A stretch of 36,650 nt of DNA, taken from NCBI GenBank assembly GCA_944386525.1, contig CALXBL010000010.1:1-36650 (forward strand), in the 5' to 3' direction. The position numbers were made by a program, and so were the translations under genes. Position 1 is the first letter of the stretch; each line of letters starts with the position of its first letter. The notes beneath the pieces are model-generated. The model worked only from the letters and a program-made list of their open reading frames with translations. It did not search any database and was not told the origin of the DNA. Below, piece after piece: positions 1-7,995 of the stretch. Source of the stretch: an uncultured Ruminococcus sp. (lineage in GTDB: Bacteria > Bacillota > Clostridia > Oscillospirales > Ruminococcaceae).

Positions 1-75
1 GCCACTTTCAACAGTGACTGCTTGTTTGTAAATTCCTTTTTAACTTATTTCCCCAATTATTGACAGAGAACCTAT
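1..75. other. Window edge, no gene seen
   Basis: Short AT-rich stretch downstream of the histidine kinase gene. I see no convincing hairpin followed by a T-run, so the end of the kinase transcript is probably outside the window. Confidence 0.5.
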
Positions 76-1923
76 TTACAGCATCAAATTAAAGCTTACC
101 CACTGTCCAGGCTCTGATACTACCTGTATCTTTATGCCGTGCTGATCTGCTATACTCTTTGCTATGGCAAGTCCCAGACCGTAGCCGCTTTGCTTTGAAC
201 GTGAGGAATCACTGCGGTAAAATCTCTCGAATATCTTATCCTCCTCGCCCTTTGCAATGCCTATACCAGTGTTGTATATTTTTAGCACCTTTTTACCGTT
301 TTCAGTCTTTAACTGCACCTGTATAGTACCGTTCTCATTGCTATATTTAAATGCATTGTCGATAAATATCCCTATCATTCGTCTGATGCGCTCAGTGTTG
401 CCGAAGAATTCAACATCAGGTTCCAGCTCTATGTGGAATTCCTTCTTCTGCTCAAACGCCTGACACTCAAACGGCAGAGCTACATTTTCAACAAGACTGC
501 TTATGTTGAACCGGCTCTGGGCTATATGCTGGTCGGAATTAGTTATCTTTGTAAGGTCAAGCATCTCCTGAACGAGTATCCTCATGCGCTCCGCCTGACT
601 CTTGATGTAGCCTAACCATTTGTTGTCGCCTATTTCATCGGCAAGGATATCTGCATTTGCCGATATTACTGTAAGCGGAGTTTTCAGCTCATGGCCTGCA
701 TCGGATATGAACTGCTGCTGCTTTTCTATTGATATCTGCATGGGACGCATTGCCCGCCTTGTCAGTATTTTTGTAAGCACAAACACTATGCACTCCATCA
801 GCAGAAACATTCCGATGCTTACAAAAAGCAGAATTTTAAGCATCTTAACATCAGAGCTTCTGTCTGAGAAAACCATTACAGCTCCGTTCTGGTAATCCTT
901 CCTTACATACTGGAGATTTTCATACTTACCCTCATATATTTCACCTTTTTCAATATTGTTTATGATCTCAGTGCAAGCATCCACAGTATAGATATCTGTA
1001 CCGTGTACTTCCGTTACCTGTTCAGACTTATCGAGATATACTACAAAATGATCAATTGAGTTAGAAACGGCAAGCTGGTGATCCTTTGGAAATGACATAT
1101 TCTTATTAATACTCTTTGTAACGAGGCTGCGGTTTGCCTCTTCTTCACCAGGAGGCTTTTCGGGAACGGTAGTTTTGTCCTCACTCTCCATAACAGTCGT
1201 GGTCACAGTGGTGGTTGTTACAGCTGCCGATGATATTTCAGAAACTGAGTCGGATATATACATCCCCTGTGCGAGTGCATTTATAATTGCTGCAGGACTT
1301 ATCACCCTTGCTCCGGCAATATCAACCGAATAATCCCCGTACCACATACCATATTCGTAATAATATGAATCCTCATCCCAGTATTCTTCATCCTTGTTGT
1401 TATTTTCCTCCCATGGTATATCTGTATACTCAGGACGAGTTGGTCGAGTTGGTCTTGTCTGTTCATTAGGCTTTGTCCAATCGCCCCATTCGGGAGGCAG
1501 CTGCGGTGTTGCAGTGGTTGTATTAACTGTTGGCGGCTGTATATTTGGTGCGGTTGTTCCTACTGTTGGCGGCTGATAGTTATTCCTTACAGTAGTTTTG
1601 GTTGTATCAGTAATAGCCTCAGATGGTGCGGTCGTAGTGGTTGTCGTTACAGTTGTTGTAGTGGTAGTGGGTGTTGTGTGTATCTGCTTTACTACTCCCA
1701 TATTATTAGGATTGTTTTCATGAGGCTGATCATCCGGTGATTTGTTGTCCTCCGGTTCCAGTATGTATACCTCTGTCTGAGCTATCTGCTCCAGAAGCTC
1801 ATTTGTATTACTGTAGGTCAATGCTGCTGTTATTATATTCAAGGCGCAGAGCGGTATTATCAACACAAGGGTAAGCATTGTCATTGTTATCGCAATAAAA
1901 TTCTTTCTTACCTTACCAAACAT
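76..1923 (-). CDS. Sensor histidine kinase with long Thr/Pro-rich extracytoplasmic domain
   Basis: Membrane sensor kinase of 615 residues, partner of the response regulator encoded 3 nt upstream. Membrane segments lie near residues 10-36 and 361-387. Between them is a ~320-residue outer domain with a poly-Thr run (about 84-98), two PPTV-containing repeats (118-135), a TRPTRPTRP stretch, an acidic Tyr/Trp-rich patch (178-197) and a second Thr run (236-245). The cytoplasmic part has the H box SDAGHELKTP (phospho-acceptor His411), the N box around Asn523, the G1 box NTGIGI (551) and the G2 box GYGLGLAI (580). No clear HAMP domain separates TM2 from the H box. The ribosome site GGAGGAG lies in the last codons of the regulator gene, implying coupled translation. 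The kinase core is certain; the ligand is unknown. The Thr/Pro tracts resemble cell-wall-spanning linkers. Confidence 0.93.
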   Translation of the reverse strand: MFGKVRKNFIAITMTMLTLVLIIPLCALNIITAALTYSNTNELLEQIAQTEVYILEPEDNKSPDDQPHENNPNNMGVVKQIHTTPTTTTTTVTTTTTTAPSEAITDTTKTTVRNNYQPPTVGTTAPNIQPPTVNTTTATPQLPPEWGDWTKPNEQTRPTRPTRPEYTDIPWEENNNKDEEYWDEDSYYYEYGMWYGDYSVDIAGARVISPAAIINALAQGMYISDSVSEISSAAVTTTTVTTTVMESEDKTTVPEKPPGEEEANRSLVTKSINKNMSFPKDHQLAVSNSIDHFVVYLDKSEQVTEVHGTDIYTVDACTEIINNIEKGEIYEGKYENLQYVRKDYQNGAVMVFSDRSSDVKMLKILLFVSIGMFLLMECIVFVLTKILTRRAMRPMQISIEKQQQFISDAGHELKTPLTVISANADILADEIGDNKWLGYIKSQAERMRILVQEMLDLTKITNSDQHIAQSRFNISSLVENVALPFECQAFEQKKEFHIELEPDVEFFGNTERIRRMIGIFIDNAFKYSNENGTIQVQLKTENGKKVLKIYNTGIGIAKGEEDKIFERFYRSDSSRSKQSGYGLGLAIAKSIADQHGIKIQVVSEPGQWVSFNLML

Positions 1924-1926
1924 CTT

Positions 1927-2598
1927 TTATTTCTCCTCCAGATAATAACCCACGCCTCTCGCCGTGTGGATAGTCGCCTTTGACTGTATGGACTGTATCT
2001 TCTTTCTGAGGAAGGATATGTACACCTCAATGTTATTATACTCCACATCGCTTTCAAAACCCCATATCTTTTCGATGAATCGTTCTTTTGTGATTATCTG
2101 GTTGGGATTCATAAGGAGTACTTCCATTATCTGATACTCTTTAAGACTTAATTTTACGCTGTTGTTACCGTACGACAGCATATATGTCTGCTTATTAAGA
2201 GTGAGTCCGTGAAAATTGAATGTATCCACATTAACTTCTCCAGTGCGTCTTGTGAGCGCTCTTATTCTTGCAAGAAGCTCTCCGGTCACAAATGGTTTGG
2301 TCAGGTGGTCGTCTGCACCGCAGTCAAGACCGTTTATCTTGTCATCTATGTCCGACTTGGCTGTAAGCAACATTACTGGTGTGGATATTTTTCTTTTTCT
2401 GAGTTGACGAAGCACTGTTAATCCGTCCATAACAGGCAGCATTATATCAAGTACTATACAGTCATATAATCCTGTAAGAGCGTATTCCAGTCCGTCCTCG
2501 CCGTTGTCGACTGTATCCACGCTGTATTGATTTCTTTTGAGTATCTCCGTAAGAGCTGCTGCCAGAGCCTCTTCGTCTTCTACTACCAATATCTTCAT
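1927..2598 (-). CDS. OmpR/PhoB-family response regulator
   Basis: A 223-residue two-component regulator: receiver domain (about 1-118) followed by a winged-helix DNA-binding domain (about 127-222). The receiver has the acidic pair E7/D8, phospho-acceptor Asp51 (LDIMLPVMDG), Thr79 and Lys101 (KPF). The C-terminal half has the usual LSLKEYQIMEVLLMNPNQ and NNIEVYISFLRKKI patterns. It starts at an ATG 6 nt after GGAGGTG. It is the first gene of the pair and probably controls its own operon, as is common in the family. Target genes cannot be read from the window. Confidence 0.95.
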   Translation of the reverse strand: MKILVVEDEEALAAALTEILKRNQYSVDTVDNGEDGLEYALTGLYDCIVLDIMLPVMDGLTVLRQLRKRKISTPVMLLTAKSDIDDKINGLDCGADDHLTKPFVTGELLARIRALTRRTGEVNVDTFNFHGLTLNKQTYMLSYGNNSVKLSLKEYQIMEVLLMNPNQIITKERFIEKIWGFESDVEYNNIEVYISFLRKKIQSIQSKATIHTARGVGYYLEEK

Positions 2599-2635
2599 AT
2601 TAACACCTCCAAGTCGATAGCCATTTTACGCTTTC

Positions 2636-2641
2636 ATTATA
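2636..2641 (-). promoter_or_regulatory. Extended -10 promoter of the two-component operon
   Basis: On the minus strand TGTTATAAT (extended TGnTATAAT) lies about 38 nt before the regulator start codon. There is no good -35 hexamer at 17 nt, which fits an extended -10 promoter or one needing an activator. Confidence 0.55.
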
Positions 2642-2700
2642 ACACATCAAACTTAAAATAGTTTTAAATCAATATACCTGATCCGAAAATTTAATATAAT

Positions 2701-2722
2701 AGCTCCCTGAAAACAGGGAGCT
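2701..2722 (-). terminator. Intrinsic terminator of the zinc-ribbon/membrane gene cluster
   Basis: Perfect 9-bp inverted repeat AGCTCCCTG / CAGGGAGCT with a 4-nt loop, 16 nt after the stop codon of the 217-residue membrane protein gene. The tail on the minus strand is AT-rich but not a pure U-run. Confidence 0.75.
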
Positions 2723-2738
2723 AACTTCTCATTTGCTA

Positions 2739-3392
2739 TTAGTATCCCCACAGATCATTATCAGATGAGCTGTGATTTAAACTCTCAGCCGGCGTCTCCT
2801 TTATCGTCCTGAGCTGCTTTGATTTTGGAACGGCATATTGTCTTATGGAAAGTACCAGGAATGTTACTGCCATATAATATGAAAAATCTCCCGGCAGATA
2901 TGTCTTTATCCTGTTATTCAGGTATGCGTCGGTAAGCTTGCCTGTATCTATAAAATGTCTGAGTCCGTCGTAAAACTCGTTCCATACACACCATAGACAA
3001 AATCCTATTACGCCTAAACACATCACCTGTATGATAACCCTTATCCATATCCTGTATGGCTGAAATAAAAGTACCGTCAGCAAAATAAATAAAACCAGAT
3101 TCATCCAGTTCTGCAGATCGGGATGAAATAGATTTACCACTGTAAATACTCCTGTTCCCAGCAGCATTGCCGACAAAAATCTGTTCATTACAAACGTAGC
3201 CGCTATTATCAGAAGTCCCGCTATAAAAGTGCCCCAATTATCTATCGACATGGCTGTATTTATTTCTATCAGCTTCTTCAATGACCCCCAGCAAAGCATT
3301 ACTCCAAATGGTATTGCTAAAAACCTCAGCCAGTTTGCTGCCGGGTCGGTATTTGTCTTTATATTGAGCTTCTTTCTTTTTTCTGCTCCCAT
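2739..3392 (-). CDS. Polytopic membrane protein, unknown function
   Basis: I do not recognise this 217-residue protein. It has a short charged N-terminus (EKRKKLNIK), then about six hydrophobic segments (near 22-37, 53-70, 71-88, 96-110, 114-136, 168-185) and a polar C-terminal tail (about 188-217). An amphipathic region with several aromatic residues (137-165) lies between the last two segments. The start is supported by AGAAGGAG 9 nt upstream. It is the last gene of a four-gene same-strand cluster and is followed directly by a terminator, so it is probably co-transcribed with the zinc-ribbon proteins upstream. It could be a membrane partner for them; this is inference from position only. 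Confidence 0.8.
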   Translation of the reverse strand: MGAEKRKKLNIKTNTDPAANWLRFLAIPFGVMLCWGSLKKLIEINTAMSIDNWGTFIAGLLIIAATFVMNRFLSAMLLGTGVFTVVNLFHPDLQNWMNLVLFILLTVLLFQPYRIWIRVIIQVMCLGVIGFCLWCVWNEFYDGLRHFIDTGKLTDAYLNNRIKTYLPGDFSYYMAVTFLVLSIRQYAVPKSKQLRTIKETPAESLNHSSSDNDLWGY

Positions 3393-3422
3393 TACTTTCT
3401 CTCCTTCTCACCCTGAAAGACC

Positions 3423-4037
3423 TCAGGAGCTGATACCCTCATCAAGTATATACCATGAACCATTTACCTTTATAAGTGTTGGTGTATTTATACTTTCCTC
3501 TGTTCCGCTGCTGCCGGTAACTGTCTGTTCTACGTTCAGAGTTATTGCCTCCTCTGCAACTAACACATCACTTCCGATAACCTCGTTCATGGTGTCGCTC
3601 CATTCTTTCAGAAATTCATCGCTCTGCTCTCCCGACGACTTTATCTGAAACGATACCTTCGCATCACTCCCGCAGCTCGCCTGCCACTGTGATTTCGTAT
3701 TATTTATTGCGTCGGCATATGTACTTATTACATCCGATTCTGTTTTACCATATGTCTCCATGTAATACTGCCAATACTCAGGAGGCGCCATGAGTTTATA
3801 AAGTCCTTCTGCATTATCTCCCATTATGTCTGCATAATACTGAGACATAATATTCTGACAAGCTGTTGCGGTGTCTTCCTGTCCCACCTCTGCAAATTCA
3901 GAGGGGGTTACTGTTTCACTTTCATCATCATCCATCAGCAGATACACGCCTCCGCCAATCAGTAAAACTGCCGCAGCTATTGCACATATACCAAGTATCC
4001 TCATTTTCTTTGCCTTATCAGCTGTTCCTTTACTCAT
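3423..4037 (-). CDS. Single-pass membrane protein with extracytoplasmic domain
   Basis: A 204-residue protein with a short Lys-rich cytoplasmic N-terminus, one membrane segment (about 13-34) and an outer domain of ~165 residues. There is no lipobox and no obvious cleavage site, so it is probably a membrane-anchored protein with its C-terminus outside. The domain begins with helices (ACQNIMSQYYADIMGDNAEGLYKLMAPPEYW) and ends in strands finishing with LIKVNGSWYILDE. That layout resembles NTF2/DUF4878-like extracytoplasmic domains; the assignment is tentative. The gene lies 15 nt after the preceding zinc-ribbon membrane gene, whose outer domain also ends with a GKWYSLD motif, suggesting related folds. 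Confidence 0.8.
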   Translation of the reverse strand: MSKGTADKAKKMRILGICAIAAAVLLIGGGVYLLMDDDESETVTPSEFAEVGQEDTATACQNIMSQYYADIMGDNAEGLYKLMAPPEYWQYYMETYGKTESDVISTYADAINNTKSQWQASCGSDAKVSFQIKSSGEQSDEFLKEWSDTMNEVIGSDVLVAEEAITLNVEQTVTGSSGTEESINTPTLIKVNGSWYILDEGISS

Positions 4038-4052
4038 ATCCCCTCGCTCCTT

Positions 4053-4895
4053 TTACCATAATCCATACCCTGCATTTTCACAGGCATACTGTACTATATG
4101 CATCGCATCAAGACTATACCATTTGCCTTCATACTCATAAAATGTCATGGATAACGTCTCTGTTGACTGAGTTTCTGAGCCTTTCGTCGTCAGCTTTAAT
4201 GATACATATGCTGCCTTATCAATATTTATATCTACACCATATGAGGAGTTTATAGTTTCCTCGATAGTTTCAAGCTCACTTTCATTATCAGTCTCACGCT
4301 CGGATATTATCTTATAAGTAAAGCTTATCCCGCTTCCAAAGTCTCCCTCGAGCTGATCCTCCACCGACTCAAGGTAACCTTCTGTCTTAGAGCGTATATC
4401 CGGACGTGACATTCCATAAAGTTCTTCTGCCTCAAGCAGATATATATCAGGTACTATATCCAAATATTTAGTTCCGCCTGATGTTGTCCTGCCGTCTATG
4501 TACTTCTCAAGCGCTCTCGTATAACCCGTACTCCTTGTGAACAGATATACTGCTGCTCCTATTACAAGAATTACTGCTATTATAAGCACAGCTATCCTGA
4601 TCATGCGATTTCTTTTATCCTGCTTTGCAAAAGCTCTCTCCCTGGGATCTGTTATACGCTCTATTTCTTCTTTAGAAAGCTTATTCACAGGTTTATTATT
4701 CTTTTTTTGTTCCCCATCTGTTTTATCTGTATCTTCGCTCTCCGGAGCCTTATACTCCTGACGATTCTCTACTGAAAGATACGGCATTGAGAAAAAGTTA
4801 TCTTCACTTACTGTATCAGGCTGACTCTCTCCGCACTCACGACATACCTTTGCAGCATCGTTAAGCTCCGCTCCGCAGTTTGTACATTTCTTCAT
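4053..4895 (-). CDS. Zinc-ribbon, single-pass membrane protein with NTF2-like outer domain
   Basis: A 280-residue protein from the chosen ATG. The N-terminus is a zinc ribbon (CTNCG at 4-8, CRECG at 18-22), then a charged linker to about residue 98, one membrane segment (99-119) and an outer domain ending in EYEGKWYSLDAMHI. The reading frame extends 12 codons further to a GTG at 4931, but that codon sits inside the terminator hairpin of the upstream gene and would put residues in front of the zinc ribbon. The ATG at 4895 follows an AGGAAAGG site, although the spacing of about 12 nt is long. Zinc ribbon-TM-outer domain proteins are common in Firmicutes (YvbJ/TcaA-like architecture). Function unknown. 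Confidence 0.85.
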   Translation of the reverse strand: MKKCTNCGAELNDAAKVCRECGESQPDTVSEDNFFSMPYLSVENRQEYKAPESEDTDKTDGEQKKNNKPVNKLSKEEIERITDPRERAFAKQDKRNRMIRIAVLIIAVILVIGAAVYLFTRSTGYTRALEKYIDGRTTSGGTKYLDIVPDIYLLEAEELYGMSRPDIRSKTEGYLESVEDQLEGDFGSGISFTYKIISERETDNESELETIEETINSSYGVDINIDKAAYVSLKLTTKGSETQSTETLSMTFYEYEGKWYSLDAMHIVQYACENAGYGLW

Positions 4896-4916
4896 TGCTC
4901 TGTTTATCCTTTCCTG

Positions 4917-4950
4917 AAAACGCCGTTTCACCTTACGGCAAAACGGCGTG
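4917..4950 (-). terminator. Terminator/attenuator between the two zinc-ribbon genes
   Basis: 9-bp perfect inverted repeat ACGCCGTTT (4920-4928) / AAACGGCGT (4941-4949) with a 12-nt loop, followed on the minus strand by TTTTC. It lies just after the stop codon of the upstream gene and 25 nt before the next start, so it may only partly stop transcription. Confidence 0.7.
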
Positions 4951-4959
4951 ATAAATTAC

Positions 4960-5592
4960 TTATGCGTCCTGACGTGTTCCGCATTCAGTGCAGAATATAT
5001 CTCCTGCTGAAAGTTCTTTGCCACACTTCTTGCAGACTGACTTTTCTACTGGTGTTGTGGGAGCAGCGCCAGTTTCTTCTGCCGTCGCCTGGGCTGCCGC
5101 TGACTGTGCTTCAACAGCAGCAGCCTGAGCTGCAGCTGCTTCTGCCTGTGCCTGAGCTCTTGCTTGAGCCTTTGCAGCTGCCTCTGCCGCTGCCTTTGCT
5201 TCTGCTGCTGCTTTTGCTCTTGCTATCTCCTCTGACACAGGATTTTTTGTTCCACACTTAGGACAAAACGCTGCTGTGCTTTCAATTTCGTTTCCGCATG
5301 ACTGACAATTTACCTTGCCCTTATTATGCTGTATCTTCTTACGATACTCCTTTATAAGTAACTCTCTTTTGCATATATCATTTATATATTCCGCAAACTC
5401 AGGTGTTGCATTTTCTCCATACATCTCTCTGTACTTCTTACCGATTGCCTGATATGCGTTTGCTATTTGTCTTTCCTCATCCTTTATCAGATTTGAAAGC
5501 CTGATATTTTCTGTAGAACTTGTTGTCTTTTCCACTACTTTATTGCCTATGTCGTTTATTTTATTTGCCATTTTATCCAGAAATGATCCCAT
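4960..5592 (-). CDS. Double zinc-ribbon protein with coiled-coil and Ala-rich linker
   Basis: A 210-residue soluble protein from the chosen ATG. An N-terminal helical/coiled-coil region (about 1-92) is followed by zinc ribbon 1 (Cys96, 99, 110, 113), a long Ala/Gln/Glu-rich helix (about 118-175) and zinc ribbon 2 (Cys187, 190, 201, 204) at the C-terminus. The frame begins 9 codons earlier at 5619, but GGAGG followed by 8 nt points to the ATG at 5592. It is the first gene of the four-gene cluster and has its own promoter. Two ribbons spaced by a rigid helix suggest a scaffold or adaptor. Function unknown. Confidence 0.85.
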   Translation of the reverse strand: MGSFLDKMANKINDIGNKVVEKTTSSTENIRLSNLIKDEERQIANAYQAIGKKYREMYGENATPEFAEYINDICKRELLIKEYRKKIQHNKGKVNCQSCGNEIESTAAFCPKCGTKNPVSEEIARAKAAAEAKAAAEAAAKAQARAQAQAEAAAAQAAAVEAQSAAAQATAEETGAAPTTPVEKSVCKKCGKELSAGDIFCTECGTRQDA

Positions 5593-5655
5593 CTGCTTTA
5601 CCTCCATTACTCCATGCACTTTATTTGTGCTTTACATATTTATATATATGTTATT

Positions 5656-5684
5656 ATTATACTATATATCTTGTCAAATTGCAA
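5656..5684 (-). promoter_or_regulatory. Promoter of the zinc-ribbon cluster
   Basis: On the minus strand TTGCAA (5679-5684), a 17-nt spacer and TATAAT (5656-5661). It matches the sigma-A pattern and uses the same -35 hexamer as the proposed dnaA promoter. Confidence 0.7.
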
Positions 5685-5760
5685 GAGTTTTTTATGATTT
5701 TCAGCGGTTTTTCATATTTCTTTCATTATGCTGCGATTTATCGGCTCTTAATACAAAATC

Positions 5761-5791
5761 AGACGCCACATCAATTAATGATGCAGCGTCT
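5761..5791 (-). terminator. Intrinsic terminator of serS
   Basis: Interrupted inverted repeat AGACGC-CA-CATCA ... TGATG-CA-GCGTCT, followed on the minus strand by GATTTTGT, 17 nt after the serS stop codon. It ends the parA-parB-serS unit. Confidence 0.75.
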
Positions 5792-5807
5792 GTCTTAATT
5801 TTTATCA

Positions 5808-7091
5808 TTATGCAAGCTCTATCTTATCTGTGAACATATATCTCTGGAGAGCTTCCGGTATTCTTATTGTGCCGTCCTCGTTCAGATTGTTCTCGAGAAA
5901 TGCTATAAGCATTCTCGGGGGTGCTACTACTGTATTATTGAGTGTGTGTGCAAAATACTTGTTTCCATCTTCGCCCTTTACTCTTATCCCGAGTCTTCTT
6001 GACTGTGCATCCCCAAGATTTGAGCAGCTGCCTACCTCGAAATACTTCTTCTGTCTTGGTGACCACGCCTCTACGTCAATACTCTTTACCTTCAGATCTG
6101 CCAGATCTCCTGAACAGCACTCAAGTGTTCTTACAGGTATATCAAGACTTCTGAAAAGCTCTACTGTATACTCATACATCTTCTTGAACCAGTCCATGCT
6201 CTCCTCAGGCTTGCAGACTACTATCATCTCCTGCTTCTCGAACTGATGAATTCTATATATGCCTCTCTCCTCAATACCGTGTGCTCCTACTTCCTTTCTG
6301 AAACATGGTGAGTAGCTGGTGAGACACTGCGGCAGAGTCTCCTCGGGAATAATGGTGTCTATAAACTTTCCTATCATTGAATGTTCACTTGTACCAATCA
6401 AATAGAGATCTTCACCCTCTATCTTGTACATCATACCTTCCATCTCCGCAAAACTCATTACCCCCGTTACCACGTTGCTCCTGATCATGAATGGCGGTAT
6501 GTAATACTTGAATCCCTTATTTATCATGAAATCCCTTGCATATGCAAGTATTGATGAATGAAGTCTTGCCACATCGCCGCAAAGATAATAAAATCCGTTG
6601 CCGCTTGTCTTTCGTGCAGAATCTATATCAATTCCACCCAATTTTTCCATTATATCCACATGATACGGAATCGGAAAATCAGGTACTGCGGGTTCGCCAA
6701 ATCTCTCTACCTCTACATTTTCGCTGTCATCCCTGCCTATCGGTACGCTGTCATCAATAAAGTTCGGGATAACCATCATTATCTCCCTGATCTTTACCTC
6801 AAGCTCAGCTTCAAGCTTTTCTTTCTCTGCGAGCTGTGTACCCAGATCTGCTACCTCCGCCTTTACTGCCTCTGCCTCGTCCTTCTTGCCCTGTGCCATC
6901 AGCCCACCTATCTGCTTGCTGACTGTCTTTCTCTGATTCCTAAGTCCGTCACAGGCTACCTTTACTTCTCTGTATTGCTTGTCAAGCTCCACTACCTTGT
7001 CTACAAGTTCCAGCTTCTCATCCTGAAACTTCTTCTTTATGTTTTCTTTTACTGCTTCCGGATTAGTTCTTATCCATTTTATATCTATCAT
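5808..7091 (-). CDS. serS: Seryl-tRNA synthetase (archaeal/eukaryotic-like catalytic core)
   Basis: Class II synthetase of 427 residues that charges tRNA-Ser. The N-terminal coiled-coil arm that contacts tRNA covers about residues 25-100. The catalytic core has a TSEHSM element, motif 2 (FRKEVGAHGIEERGIYRIHQFEK) and motif 3 near HTLNNTVVAPPRML. Typical bacterial SerRS has LNGSGLAVGRTL at motif 3; here the glycine-rich version is missing and the pattern, with the upstream GSCSNLGDAQSRRLGIR, is closer to archaeal and eukaryotic SerRS. The essential motif-3 arginine is kept. The start is supported by AAAGGAG 11 nt upstream. The gene follows parB after only 34 nt, so it is probably transcribed with parA-parB. 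Whether this is the only SerRS in the genome cannot be seen. Confidence 0.93.
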   Translation of the reverse strand: MIDIKWIRTNPEAVKENIKKKFQDEKLELVDKVVELDKQYREVKVACDGLRNQRKTVSKQIGGLMAQGKKDEAEAVKAEVADLGTQLAEKEKLEAELEVKIREIMMVIPNFIDDSVPIGRDDSENVEVERFGEPAVPDFPIPYHVDIMEKLGGIDIDSARKTSGNGFYYLCGDVARLHSSILAYARDFMINKGFKYYIPPFMIRSNVVTGVMSFAEMEGMMYKIEGEDLYLIGTSEHSMIGKFIDTIIPEETLPQCLTSYSPCFRKEVGAHGIEERGIYRIHQFEKQEMIVVCKPEESMDWFKKMYEYTVELFRSLDIPVRTLECCSGDLADLKVKSIDVEAWSPRQKKYFEVGSCSNLGDAQSRRLGIRVKGEDGNKYFAHTLNNTVVAPPRMLIAFLENNLNEDGTIRIPEALQRYMFTDKIELA

Positions 7092-7125
7092 TATCTTTAT
7101 ACTCCTTTAAATTGTGTACAAAATA

Positions 7126-7965
7126 TTACCAAGTAAGTCTCTTTGCTAACTCACTTAAATCATTTTCATCGTAAAAATCAAGTGTAAGTGTACCCTTATT
7201 ACTGCCAAATTTTACTGATACTTTCCGCTTTAACATCTCAGATAAGCTTAATTCTACTTCCTTAAAATAATTAAGCGTCACATTATCCATCTCAAATGGT
7301 TCAGGTTCAAGTTCAGTTTCTTCCGCCGCTATTTTCTCTACTGCTCGTACTGTCAGCAGACCCCTCGCTGCCTTTGCGGCTGTATCCATTCTAAGCTTCT
7401 TACCATTTATTCCAAGCAGCGCCTTTGCATGACCTATTGATATTTTTCCCTTTTCCAGGTATTCCTGTATCTCAGGCTCCAGATTAAGCATCCTCAATGC
7501 ATTTGCTACTGAACTCCTTGATCTGCCTACTGTCTTTGATACCTCGTCCTGCGTCATGCCAAACTGCTCCATAAGCTCACGATATCCCATTGCTTCCTCT
7601 ATTGGATTCAGATTCTCCCTCTGCAGATTTTCTATCAATGCTATCTGCATAGTCTCAAGATCACTTAAGTCCTTGATTATTACAGGTATCTCGTCCAGAC
7701 CAAGCATTCTTGCAGCTCGCCAGCGCCGCTCTCCTGCTACTATCTGATATATCCCGCCATACGGTCTTACCAATATCGGCTGCAATATTCCATATCGCTG
7801 TATAGAATCTGCAAGTGCTGCTATTGACTCCTCACTGAAATTCTTTCTCGGCTGAGATCTGTTAGGTTCAACCTCCGACATGCGTACTGTTTTCTTTACA
7901 TTTACATCTGCTGCATTGTCTTCAAAAAGAAAATCAAGTCCGCTGCCAAGTCCTCCTTTTGCCAT
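7126..7965 (-). CDS. parB: Chromosome-partitioning protein ParB (Spo0J)
   Basis: ParB-family CTPase of 279 residues that binds parS, closes into a sliding clamp and loads SMC. The N-terminal domain has both CTP-binding boxes: GERRWRA (78-84) and ENLQREN (112-118). A helix-turn-helix follows (about 137-160, TQDEVSKTVGRSRSSVANAL), then the C-terminal dimerisation domain (about 220-279). An N-terminal GGLGSGLDFLF segment resembles the usual ParA-stimulating peptide of ParB proteins. The start follows GGGAGGTG at 6 nt. It lies 30 nt downstream of parA. The seven parS sites in this window are its expected targets. Confidence 0.96.
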   Translation of the reverse strand: MAKGGLGSGLDFLFEDNAADVNVKKTVRMSEVEPNRSQPRKNFSEESIAALADSIQRYGILQPILVRPYGGIYQIVAGERRWRAARMLGLDEIPVIIKDLSDLETMQIALIENLQRENLNPIEEAMGYRELMEQFGMTQDEVSKTVGRSRSSVANALRMLNLEPEIQEYLEKGKISIGHAKALLGINGKKLRMDTAAKAARGLLTVRAVEKIAAEETELEPEPFEMDNVTLNYFKEVELSLSEMLKRKVSVKFGSNKGTLTLDFYDENDLSELAKRLTW

Positions 7966-7995
7966 TTTGCACCTCCCACATTTCCTTTGTTATTA

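Noticed and set aside
4896..4931. Upstream GTG start for the zinc-ribbon membrane protein
   Set aside because: It lies inside a terminator hairpin; the ATG at 4895 places the zinc ribbon at the N-terminus as is usual.
6558..7136. A 192-codon plus-strand ORF
   Set aside because: Antisense shadow of serS; the composition is typical of complement reading.
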